NCBI GenBank assembly: GCA_035578175.1
Contig: JAQMRL010000006.1
Coordinates: forward strand, 21,239,506-21,303,505
Reading direction: 5' to 3'
From: Catonia carolina
Taxonomy: Eukaryota > Arthropoda > Insecta > Hemiptera > Achilidae
DNA length: 64,000 nt
Numbering within the stretch: the first letter of the stretch is position 1; each line of letters starts with the position of its first letter. The notes beneath the pieces are model-generated. The model was not told where the DNA came from and made no database searches. It saw nothing but the letters and a program-made list of their open reading frames with translations. This document shows positions 33,406-44,234 of this stretch, in pieces. The position numbers were made by a program, and so were the translations under genes.

Positions 33406-34909
33406 AAGCAGTTTATACAAAACCCAAATATCTTGCTTTGAAATGGATTCCTTGAAAATAAATACATAATGAACTAATAATTACATAAGTATAACATAAA
33501 TAAATAAGTTTTGAAAGAACAGAGGAGGTAAATAAATATGTTTTAATATTAACCTTTAAAACACGGGATGCTGTTTCAGTGGCTTTTAACAACAGATGTG
33601 TTCAGAGAGTTTTAAAAGAGACGCTCCGTACTAATTGTCAACTTAACCACAGGAAATAGTATAGTTTTCTTGCAGGGAATTTTCTAATGTGTGTAACAGT
33701 GCAATCAGAAATAAAATATCATGAAAGGGAAATTTTGTATTTCAGTTTAAAATTTTGGTAGCATGTAAGAAAATCCAGTTTTTTGTCGTAGAAGGGGATG
33801 GTTGTAACACCCACACAAATTAAAATACACGTGTGTCGTGTGTGTGTGTGAAGTATGAATGTTTATACGTTGGTAGTTTGCCCTTGAAAAGGCAGAAGGT
33901 CTCATTTAACAGGTTTACGAACGATTTTAGACAAAAATGAATGATTTTTGTTAGTATTGCATTGGCTTAGTAAAAGCTCTGCCATTTGCGTTCCAGACCT
34001 CTTACAATGTTTATCAAAACATGTATTTATACAGTAAGCAATGTTCTATTCAGCTTTGCCCATAAGAACAGCCCTAAGTAAATAAGATAAAAGAGTTTAT
34101 TCGCAAGATCGTTATGATAAATTTGAAGGACATTTTTGTAAAAACATGTACTATTTAAAAAATTTGTAACTCTTTACAAATTTTTCGGAAAATTAATTGA
34201 AAATTACCCATTTTTAAAGAAAATTCTTTACAAAATATATTTTATAAAATTTTTTGATAAACTGAATTTTAAGCCCTTCAGAGTAAAAAATGTACACCAA
34301 GTACTTTATATTACCGTGCGAAATTTTTCGCTAGCCACAGCGAAGACAATAGTAAAGTTATTTTCAAAATTTTATATTCAAAAAATTGGTACGTATTTCA
34401 TAAATTAACTGTATTTTTTTCAGAATTTTATATCTATTAGTAAATAAGATAAAAGAATTTATTTGCAAGACTCTTATGATTAGTTTGATGTTTTACAAAA
34501 TTACAAACACAGTTCGTACGTTAAAGGTTAAGTACATAAAAACAATAAAAAACCAGAAAAAATATTTCAATAATATTTTTGATTACAAAAGTTGAAGACA
34601 CTCAGTCTCAGTGACTAGAAAGAAAATGTAAAAAAATAGGAACTGAAGATTTCTTTCAATGTAGGCAAAAACTATATAAAATATCTATAAAGTAATAAAG
34701 TTTTAAATTTTACATTTATATACATTCTAAATTACGGTAATAACATAATTAACAATGTTACAAAATTAATTTGGTTTTTAATCACAGTATAAAATTTTCT
34801 TTGACATTTTCAATATTTTTTATGTCAAATATTATAAAACAAAATGGTGTAATTTTACTATCACACATATAAATTATCCGTACTGTCAGGCCCGTAAAGT
34901 ATTAGTAGG
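33406..34909. other. AT-rich intergenic, with a diverged direct repeat
   Basis: AGTAAATAAGATAAAAGA plus about 40 similar bases occurs at about 34077 and again at about 34440, a 363-bp spaced duplication. No gene recognised. Confidence 0.4.
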
Positions 34910-36741
34910 GGACATTCCATATCAAATCACCCAGAGGTGAAGGCCTACACCCTACCATCTCAGATTTTGATGAAATTTTATTCATATCTATTGGCAAATT
35001 TATATAACATGTATTTTTTCTCTTTCATTAAATTCATTATAGTTATTTTTTATGTCAATCTAAAAACCAGCCTACTTTCAGCAGACAAGTCATGATTATA
35101 CGGAATAAATCACTTCTTACTTGAAACTTGATTAAGTCACTGTTATTAGCTTATCAAGTCATGAAATTCACCCTAGTACCATTCATGGTTTCCAAAAACG
35201 TTGGATTATCTCCTATTTTAAGTAAGTATGGTGATAACAGTGCTTAATAGCTAATAATAGTTAACTCAATTCAAGTTTTTATTGTGAGAAGTGGCTTTAG
35301 CTCCTGTAGTCTCGGCTTGTCTGTAAACTTAAGATATGAGGGGGTACCCAAAAAAAAAACTGGACTGAAAATGCGGTGCCATTTGTAGATGTAGCACAGA
35401 GTTCTCACGCTATAAGTATTGCTTGAGTCCCAGCTCCATGTAGTTGAAAGGAATGCAGTGCGTTGTTTTAGTAGTGGTAGAATGAGTTAGTAGTGTTTCA
35501 CAGCTGATGCGTTTGTAGTGGTAGCGTGTACTAACTAGACTAAAATATTCTTATCATCCGGTGCATTAATTTTAACAAATACCTACCGGGTTATTAACTT
35601 GGTTGGATTCATAATATTTAACTTGCTAATTTATATCAAAATATGTAAATAGATAAATGTAATGAATACAAACAAATATGTTAAATACGGAAAGTTTGAA
35701 AACAAATGTTTTGTATCAGAGTAATACAACAATCGTTCTCCCAGCATGCGTCACTCATTCATTATACCTCACCTATACCCTTCACCCCGCAACTACACGG
35801 AGTTTGGAACCGTACAATAGCTAGGAGAGACCTTCAACAAACAACTACCCAGATGGGGTCAGTTTGTAGGTTAACGTTTGATAATAGTGTTGTGTTTCTC
35901 TTACTGTTGCTGAATTCCATCTGCGATGTCGTTAAGGCAGATTTAAAAGAACAAAGAGTGTGTTTGAAATATTGTTTCCTGCTTAAAAAATCAACAATGG
36001 AAGCTTAACTAAATGCTTCAACAGGCTTTAAGGAGGATGTCACACACAAGTTTTAGAGTGGTTTGGGCGCTTTAAACGTGGTGAGATGAGTGTAGAAGGC
36101 GTTGTTTGTTCTGGACGCCCTTCAATATCTCAAAACGACAACTTGAAAAAATCAATGAGGATTGTCGTTTCACGATCGACAAAATTTCTGAAGAGAGACA
36201 GAAGTGAGTTGGAGCTCATGCCAGCAAATTTTGACAGGATTTGCACATGACACGTATTGCCGCTAAATTTGTTCCTCATCCTCTCAAACAGGATCAACAG
36301 GACATTTGATTGAATTTGAGTCAACTTGAAGTACGAGATTGAAAGAGATCTAAACTTTTTGATCAAAATTATTACATGTAATGAGAGTTGGTGTTACAGG
36401 TATGACCCAGAAACCAAGCAAGCATCAAGCCAGTGGAAGATCGGCTTGATGCTTTATGATGTCGCAGGCGGAACATGACAACTGTAAGAGAAACATAACA
36501 CTACGATCAAACGTTAACTTACAAACTGACACCGTCTGGGTAATTGTTTGTTGGTCTGTACTAACTCCATATAGCAAGAGAACTCTCTACTATGTCTACA
36601 AATGGTAGCGCTATCTCAGCCCAATTATTTTTGGGTCCCCCTCGTAGACTGTTCTTCAGATTTCTATAAAAAATTCATTAAAACCTGAGATAGTGGGAGG
36701 CAAATTTTAAATATATTTGGGTGATTTTACATGGAATGTCC
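34910..36741. mobile_element. MITE with GGACATTCCAT ends, host of a nested mariner
   Basis: The left end GGACATTCCATATCAAATCA and the right end reverse complemented GGACATTCCATGTAAAATCA, then both continue with CACCCA and a CTATCTCAG/CCATCTCAG block. Superfamily unknown. Interrupted by the element at 35337-36645. Confidence 0.65.
35337..36645 (+). mobile_element. SETMAR-type mariner, decayed
   Basis: Ends TGAGGGGGTACCCAAAAA and (reverse complement) CGAGGGGGACCCAAAAATAA, flanked by TA at 35335-35336 and 36646-36647. The + strand holds pieces of a mariner transposase: VCLKYCFLLKKSTMEA, WFGRFKRGEMSVEGVV, CSGRPSISQND, then ITCNESWCYRYDPETKQASS. In the last motif the usual first catalytic Asp (CDESW) reads Asn. 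Many frameshifts, and the second half is deleted. Confidence 0.75.
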
Positions 36742-36882
36742 TTTAGGTTACCTGGAACAATTTTTGAGAAAACCCGTCAAGTAGGTTCCACTTCAACCTA
36801 AGCCTGATACTGATTACACGTGCCCTAAAATATACATTCAACTAATTCTTCAATATACAATATTAATTAAAAAAATAAGACA

Positions 36883-38428
36883 TTAATGAACACAATATTT
36901 TCCAAATTCTGAACGTATTAACAAATGTTTTATCAAATTATTTTTATCTTTAAAATCCTTTTGACATATTTTACATTCGTGAGGTTTTGTATCATTAGTA
37001 GTGTTATGATGTATTGAATGTTTTTGCGAAGTAGTATTTCGTGAAAATACTTTATTGGTTGTTTTACACTTAAATGATTTAGCAGAATTTTTTGAATGGC
37101 TTATCTTTTCAAATGCTTTCTTACGTAATGTAGTAGGCCTGCATGCCGTTTTGCAATTATGTCTTTCTAGTAGTTCTTTCCTTCGGAATCCACAACCACA
37201 GACATTGCATTTATAAGGTTTAACATAAGTATGAATTAAAAAATGACCTTCTAAATAAACTTTCTTGCCGAATTCTAAATCGCATATCGTACATTTGAAT
37301 ATCGGTTTACGGCGATGAACGATAAAATGTGATTTTAAATTACGGCTATTTGGAAATTGTTTTTCACATATTTCACAAACACATGAATCACTATTATGAT
37401 ATGTTTGTAGATGTACTTGTAAAAGAGACAGCTGCTGAAATTCTTTCATGCAAATATTGCATTCGTATGGTTTAGGACTAAAATGTGTTAAGAAATGGTT
37501 TTCTAAATCAGATTTTGAACAGAATTCTTCCTGACATACATTACAACAGGACATCTCACAATTAAACTCATTTTGTGACGCCTCAGATACACAATACGAA
37601 TTAATAATATTATTTTTGTATGATAAAATAGCTGATATTCGATGTGAACTATCTCGTTCACTAATATTTGAATTAATTTCGCTTTTAATATTGATTAAAA
37701 TATCACTGTATGTCTTAGAACAACTAACCACCTGCAATGAAACAAAATTGATATAATTAATAATTGTACGGGGTGTTTAGGGGGATTGACGTGTGTCTTG
37801 TAATGTTAATTTACAAACACACTTCTCTGAAGCTTCTTGTGATAACTCCATGAATCATCTTTAATCAAAACACCACATTTGTTTTTCTACCTTTTAATAA
37901 ATCGCTTTAGGTATTTGGTGGTAATTTTTAAAATTGTCAACTATCATTTTCCAATTTCAGTCCGTCACATCCAGATGTCAAAAACTATACTTAAGAAATA
38001 GCAAAAAAATGGTTTTCGGATTCGTAATCTACACAAAACTTAGTGGGTCTGTATTGGGTTTGAAGTTTTGGTTTCAACCGGAAAACAAGAAATCAAAGTC
38101 AAAATTTGGAAACAAAAATAGTGTAATTCGATTCCTAAAAGAGTATAATGAATAACACAAGTTATAGAAAATTAAAATAACTACAACTTTTATTTCAATC
38201 ATTTTTCTACAAAACTTAGTTCAGCATCAGTTGGTGATTTTCCATTGAATCATCATTTTGATACATCAAAATCAAGGGCAGTACTTCTGAATTCAGTATT
38301 CACTGATAGGTAATCAGTACAGTTTAATCACATTAGATGGTAATAACAAACAACGCAAACATACTCACCTTTTGTTTGATATTAGTTTCATCTTCACTAC
38401 TTGCAGTAGCTTCGTTGAGATCCATCAT
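36883..38428 (-). CDS. C2H2 zinc-finger protein (2 exons)
   Basis: Exon 1, 38369-38428, encodes MMDLNEATASSEDETNIKQK (ATG at 38428 or 38425) with donor AAG|gtgagt. Exon 2, 36883-37731, follows the acceptor ttcattgcag and runs to TAA. Total 302 residues, phase 0 join. After an acidic/Ser N-terminus come C2H2 fingers at about 83-103, 111-132, 139-159, 167-187 and 195-213 (the last C2HC-like). Around 242-262 is a degenerate finger lacking its second Cys, and the last (273-290) lacks its second His. Probable nuclear DNA-binding regulator; no orthologue recognised. Its single intron (37732-38368) holds repeat fragments. The start of exon 1 is set by codon phase and splice donor, not by a promoter. 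Confidence 0.82.
37934..38285 (+). repeat. Repeat fragments in the zinc-finger intron
   Basis: 37960-38155 matches repeat family F of 5690-6005 in reverse (ggtttcaaccggaaaacaag). 38160-38285 matches the Helentron-like interior in reverse (ctacaacttttatttcaa). Confidence 0.55.
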
Positions 38429-38556
38429 TAATGAAGTGTTTTTTTTAATGACTAATTAGAACTTTTTACATGTCAGTTAAATACAGTACATCTGAAAACA
38501 AGATGATAGTAGTTAAAATAATTAACAATCAATAACAATTGATACATTCATTGAAG

Positions 38557-39511
38557 TGTCAATAGAGAATTCAAACCTAAATATTACAAAAGTTTAATTA
38601 TCTAAACAATGCAATTTTCAAATGGCCTACAAGTCATGACAATCCCAATGTGAGAATTAACAACATTAGCACAATAAACTGGTAATTTTATTTATTTTTG
38701 TTGCACATCTCGCAATTAAAAATTATATGTGGACTCTTATTAGTTACGTATACATAGCCCCTAAGGCCTTGTACTGTGATCCTTTAATCATAAACATAAA
38801 AGCGATCAATAAAACCAAACAACCACGATTTAGAATAACGTACATAGGCAAAAATTGAACAAAATAGTAGATATAAATGATGCAAATAAATAACCACAGT
38901 CGGAAAACCTTTGTAAAATACTTGTTAGCCATAAACAAACACTATTCTGAAAGAACTGGAAGGCAAGTGAATTCTAACAACAGAAATATTTGAATCTTTC
39001 TTGTTTACATGTATTATCTCAGTACTGTGTACATTATAACAATAATAGTTGTAAGATAAATAGCATAAACTTCTTATTTTTATTAAAGTAAACATCAAAA
39101 TAACACGCAACTTATGAAATAACAAATAAAGGTAAACAATGTACTGCAAATGTGTGCATTTCAAATTGAATATCAAAAATAATTTAAAACGACCGATATT
39201 AATATTAAACGTTTCGTCTGTTAAAATTTACCTACGTCTTTTTAGGTAGTACAAGGATGATGTTACACCATGCATTTTTCTTGAATTTAATACAGTCACG
39301 TAAAATACGTTATCACTATACATTATCTAACCCCATTGGAAGCAACCCATGATCGTGAGCTTGAGCAGAAGCAGGCTCATCAATCAGGTGGTAATAGGTT
39401 ACAAATTGAGAATGCCTTACATCAGAAACGTGATGACGTAATAAAAGTTCCGCAAATTTATATTTACGGTTGGTTTAGGCTACTATACAGGTTTGAATTC
39501 TCTATTGACAC
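38557..39511. mobile_element. 955-bp element with 23-bp terminal inverted repeats
   Basis: The perfect 23-bp inverted repeat beginning GTGTCAATAGAGAATTC lies at 38557-38579 and 39489-39511. It is flanked on both sides by TGAA, a possible 4-bp target duplication. The interior is AT-rich with no transposase; a 66-codon + frame (39336-39536) overlaps the right end and is not recognised. It starts 129 bases upstream of the zinc-finger start codon. Confidence 0.55.
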
Positions 39512-39769
39512 TGAAATACCATTATTTCTTCACTAAATGAATAACCGTTCTGTTTGACGTTTTTAAGCTCTTATACACACGGCTCATTTCTGATACGTCA
39601 TTCATTTTTAATTTCTAAATATTATGATACTACTGGGATTAAGTCGAGTACCTATCTATATAAATACAACCTGTAATTTTGTAATGCGTTAAGTTAGGCA
39701 AATAATTTATTTAACACCCAATTGCTTTGCCAGTAACTATAGTTAAATTATAAAGTAAAACAAACATGG

Positions 39770-40190
39770 AGCTAGCAATGGGGAGGGAGTCGAAGGAAGC
39801 CGAAGCCGCCGGTCGGAGGCTCGGCTCGCTCTTAGCCAACCAGCGCTAAGCAATTTTAATGGCAACCTTTCGTGACAGCGTTGTCATATTTCAGTAGCGC
39901 TCCGCTCTTGCAAAATAGAATGTACTGTACTTTCTTAAGTTGCAGACAAGTTTGTAGTGTATTTTTGGAACCATTTTCTCTGTAAAATGCATTTCAGTGA
40001 GAGAAAGCAAAGCGCAAATAATGCGTACACCGCCAGTGCTGGTAACACACTGCACATAGCGGCAACACTGGAGGCTGTGAGCCCCGATTGCTCCCCAGGG
40101 CCGTTGAATGAGGGCTTATTCAACAGCCCCGAGTGCTCTCCCTTTCGTCACTACTCTAGGTTTGTTCCACTTTTAATTCTCCTATAGATA
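39770..40190. other. GC-rich island, unassigned
   Basis: Two GC-rich patches (39776-39850 and 40005-40160) stand out from the AT-rich surroundings and contain several CpG. A 76-codon + frame at 39957-40187 and a 62-codon - frame overlap here, neither recognised. Could be a promoter/first exon of an unseen transcript or a mobile-element fragment. Confidence 0.3.
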
Positions 40191-41930
40191 TCGATAATTT
40201 ACTGACAAAATCGCACATGAAAAGTTGCCTCTATACATTAGAATTTAAGTGTTGAACTTATGCCCCTCTTTACTTCATTAAACTATTAGGTACCGTAGTA
40301 CTTCCATTAATTAACGCCATGCCTTTATTATTATTTATCTTTTCCAACTATTTTTGCAGTTTACAACCCATTAATTGTTATTAAAAATGTTTTACTTTAA
40401 AATGCTATAATGATGTCTACCCCTCTAACTACTCTGAATTAATTTACTTGTTATGTCATGATTTAAATTGTTATGGAACACTTCCCTATAGTAATCACAA
40501 TCATGGTGATTTGAACCATCATATTCAGTGCATGGACAGTTTAGGTGCTGATTGTTGATCAGGTAACAATTTACAGATTGAATAGAGGACTACTGACCTT
40601 TTTCTTACCCTGTCTACTTATATGATTACCTTATACTGTTGTATATTACCACATAATAGCAGTAATTTGGCCATCATACCACTTACGGATGCACAATACA
40701 TTAAGTAATATGAATATCAAAAAATTAGGTATTGATGACAACCACAGGTAGGTATTCTGATGTAATATACAGAGTTAAAAATATGACAAATAATTACTTT
40801 ATACATGAATCAGGGAAAAATTTACAATACTAACAGTTGGTGTTAAAAGCAAACTCAAAGTCCTGAATTCTACAATTTTCAATTCAAAAGTCCCATCTTC
40901 CACAGAGGTAGTTAGGTTGATTGATAGTGAGGAAAGATTTAAAAGAGAGTTTAAAAGTTTTCGCCAACTGAAAAGATGTACATTACAGCATGACAGTTTA
41001 TGAACAGTAGGGTATGTCCTCTTTTTTTCAAAGGTATGACTTTTTTAATGTATTTAAAAGCCACGTCAACAGCTTGGTTATTAGTGATTACAATGAATTA
41101 TGTAAGTGGAAGTTATGTAATTACAGATCTAACTATTAAATAAGAATCATTCCATATGAACTTTATTTTGGTCAGGGCACTGAGAAAGAAAGATATTTTT
41201 AACTTCTACTAGTTAAAAGGAACTAACTGTATAGTATTGAGAACCATCTATTTGATTATAGCTTTTGCTGCATTTTTTAATTGGAGTAATATGAATCTGA
41301 ACAATGACTGCCAGTTAAAATTCTGTTACTGTAAATTGTTTTATTATTTTTAACAATCACACTGCATTAGGCTGAATTTTTGTCATGAATTGTACTGGTG
41401 AACCCCAATGGCTGCCAGTAGACACAAAACGACTCACTCAAGAGTTACAACAAAGTTCTAAATTTTTTTCCCCATTGTTATGAATTATCTGTGTTGTCTT
41501 TAACTTCTATTTCTACAAATCACTAGAAAACCTCAGAAAATTATAATGCATCAGTAAAATATTAGTAGTCATACCTTGAATCAAATTCAAAGTATTAATG
41601 TCTGCCAAAAGTCTTGACAATCATCGTGGTGAAACTTTTAAAAGTGTTTAGTTTAAGTAAATTTAAATTATTTTGTCATTTAAATTGGTATAGTTATTTA
41701 ATATTTGTCAACAATTTGAGAAAAAGAATAAAAATAATTTAACTGTTTCAAATTGATCGATTCTGACTGGAAGTCAATACAATGATATGTGTATGTTGTA
41801 CCTGGAAAACTTCAGAGTTATTTTTAGAAATTATAACTTCATATAAACAATTTTGTTTGTTGGGTCCATCTTTCTTTTGTACACATGCGGTAATATTGTT
41901 TACAATATAGTACAAGAGTATTTTAAAAAA
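40191..41930. other. Gene-free AT-rich stretch
   Basis: No coding region, repeat or structure recognised on either strand. Confidence 0.5.
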
Positions 41931-42046
41931 TCTGGTGTGAAACACTCACACAACTTTCTCTTGCCAATGCAAATAATGACCAATATAACCTAACATTAGT
42001 AATAAAACATTAGAAATAAACAAAAAAACCTAACCTCAATAAACTA
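41931..42046 (+). mobile_element. Helentron-like terminal fragment
   Basis: First about 115 bp of the family (TCTGGTGTGAAACACTCACA, then ACTTTCTCTTGCC and the aacctcaataaac segment), then abrupt loss of similarity. Confidence 0.65.
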
Positions 42047-42621
42047 ACAACAACGTCTTAAACTAACAACAAATTGTTTATTCATTCATTGCATAATTTA
42101 GTAACGTTACACCAAATAGGTACCCCCATTATAACAAAACCTTTTTAAAATTTTAGTAGAAATTACAAATGAACAGACACTCAAAATTGAAAAAAAATAA
42201 TAACCGAGAAGTTATTTAAAAATAATCTTCACTTTAGGTCAGTAAATGTTTCTGAAGCACTGGATCGCAAAAAGAAACACATTCTTCTAGTCATAAAAGA
42301 AGTAACACCTATAGAAATACAAAAGACACCCAACATGTGTCAGCTGAAAATTAAAATGTTACATAAGCTGCAAAAATGGAATAAATATTTTAAATAATGA
42401 AAGTGGTACCGTCAATGAAATTATACCCTCTATTACTATCATTAGAGTTTATTTTGTTTAATAGCCAAAAAAATTATAAGAAATCAAAATACAGCAATAT
42501 TGTTTAAAACACTGTTTTCATGGAATTCCCGCACCAAGAATAAAAGTATATGCACAAATTGCCACCTAATATTTAATTGATTCAGAGCTTTAGAGCATGC
42601 TTTGTTTTTTTTTTGATAAAT
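42047..42621. other. Gene-free stretch
   Basis: Nothing recognised. Confidence 0.45.
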
Positions 42622-42954
42622 AAATTGTTTTTTTTTTTAATTCCTAATATGTGTACGTTGCAATCAGTTCAATTCAGAACAATAAGCAACCCCATGACCC
42701 AATGAGATGAGGATGATATGTATGACGTGTAAATGAGGTGTAGTCTTGTACAGACTCAGGGGGACCATTCCTGAGAGAGTATGGTTAATTGAACCCCAAC
42801 CATCAAAGTACACCGGTAACCATTGTCTAGCATTCAAATCCGTATAGAAGTAACTACCTTTATTTGGATTTGAACCAGGAACCTTCGTCTCCGAAAATCA
42901 GCTGTTAAACAGCTGATTTTGGCAACGACTTTACCTCTAGACCAACCCGGTGGG
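42622..42954 (-). mobile_element. tRNA-derived SINE, third family, reverse
   Basis: On the - strand the head reads accgggttggtctagaggta ... ggttcaaatcc, followed by a long body and a tail of A residues (T run at 42622-42640). Direct repeat TTGATAAAT at 42613-42621 and 42955-42963. A 3' fragment of the same family is at 61562-61676. Confidence 0.78.
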
Positions 42955-42963
42955 TTGATAAAT

Positions 42964-43775
42964 CAAAATGAATGAATAATTTAATGCAATTTTAGATATT
43001 TAATAATGAAAATAAAATTATTTACAGTACGGTATAGTAATAAGCCTTAATATGCTTTTCACGATTAATGAGCTCTCCTGTTCCACAATTTTAGACCAAT
43101 CAGAATGTTTGCCAGCGTTGTCAGATTGTACCTGACAAACACTACGCGTGTATGCGTATTAGAGCCACAATAGTTCACTCTCGTCTTACATCTCGTACTG
43201 AACACATCGATTATAGGGCACGTTAACATGCAATACTTTAAAATATAATCAGCTGATTGTATGTTTATAGGTTATAATTGTTATTGAAAGACCAAAAAAT
43301 AGGCTGAAAAAATATTTAACAGAGCTACGAGAGCAAGTATTGGCAACGTTGCTGGCAAGTCATTGGCTGGCTATTAAGTGGGTAGGGGGCAATGCATACG
43401 TTCAGAGCTCATCAACGCTGAAAAATAGTATATATATGTATGCACTGGTTGTTACTGTCATAAGACCATCTAATCAGACTAATAGTCAGAAGAAGAGTTC
43501 AGGAATGGTAACGAACAGCCTAAGCCATTAACATTACAAGTAAAAGCTCTTAAATGGTTAAAAATTGTATCCAGTCTTAACAAACATTCTGGATAATATA
43601 GTTTCCAAATTAAATTTTCAACAAACTTTCAAATCAAATACATGTCTTAAATGAAAGGGCTCAGCCAAACTGATGACCATTTTCCAAAAATGTAATCAAA
43701 ACTTTACTATAAAGTACAGTCAGTATTCATCACAAAATAAACTCATAATATAGACCTTTTATAGCTCATTAAAAA
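42964..43775. other. Gene-free stretch with a possible old inverted-repeat element
   Basis: ATGAGCTCT occurs near 43067 and inverted near 43410, with shared ttgccagc and ccaat words inside. This may be a decayed element of about 345 bp, but the arms are too diverged for a firm call. Confidence 0.3.
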
Positions 43776-44165
43776 TCTGGTGTGAAGCACTCACACAACT
43801 TTCTCTTGCCAATGCAAATAATGAACTATATAACCTAATATAAGTAATAAAACATTAGAAATAAACAAAAAACTAACCTCAAACAACAACCTTATTTTAA
43901 TCACGAGTGAATGATGCAAAATGAAAATCTAACTAAGTTTGGCTTAAAAATACAGAAATACTGCTGAACTAAGCATTGCAAAAAATGTTTGAAATAAAAG
44001 TTGTAGGTTTTAAAATTCTCTGCAACTTTTATTTATTACATTTTTGCACTAAAATGCATATTAAAGCCACAATCTTAAAAAAAATATTTTTTTCTACAAG
44101 AGCACAGCCTCCCCAAGAATTTCAGCAGAAATGGCATCTACCCTATCTCATAGAGCTTAAAAATT
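43776..44165 (+). mobile_element. Helentron-like 5' portion next to the satellite
   Basis: Begins TCTGGTGTGAAGCACTCACA and follows the family through the atggcatctaccctatctca block, then ends. The satellite starts about 70 bases later. Confidence 0.65.
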
Positions 44166-44234
44166 ATTTGTTACTTAGCAACATTATTTTCATTTTTGAT
44201 TACTAAGCAACTGCTGATAATATTGTTTTAGTTT

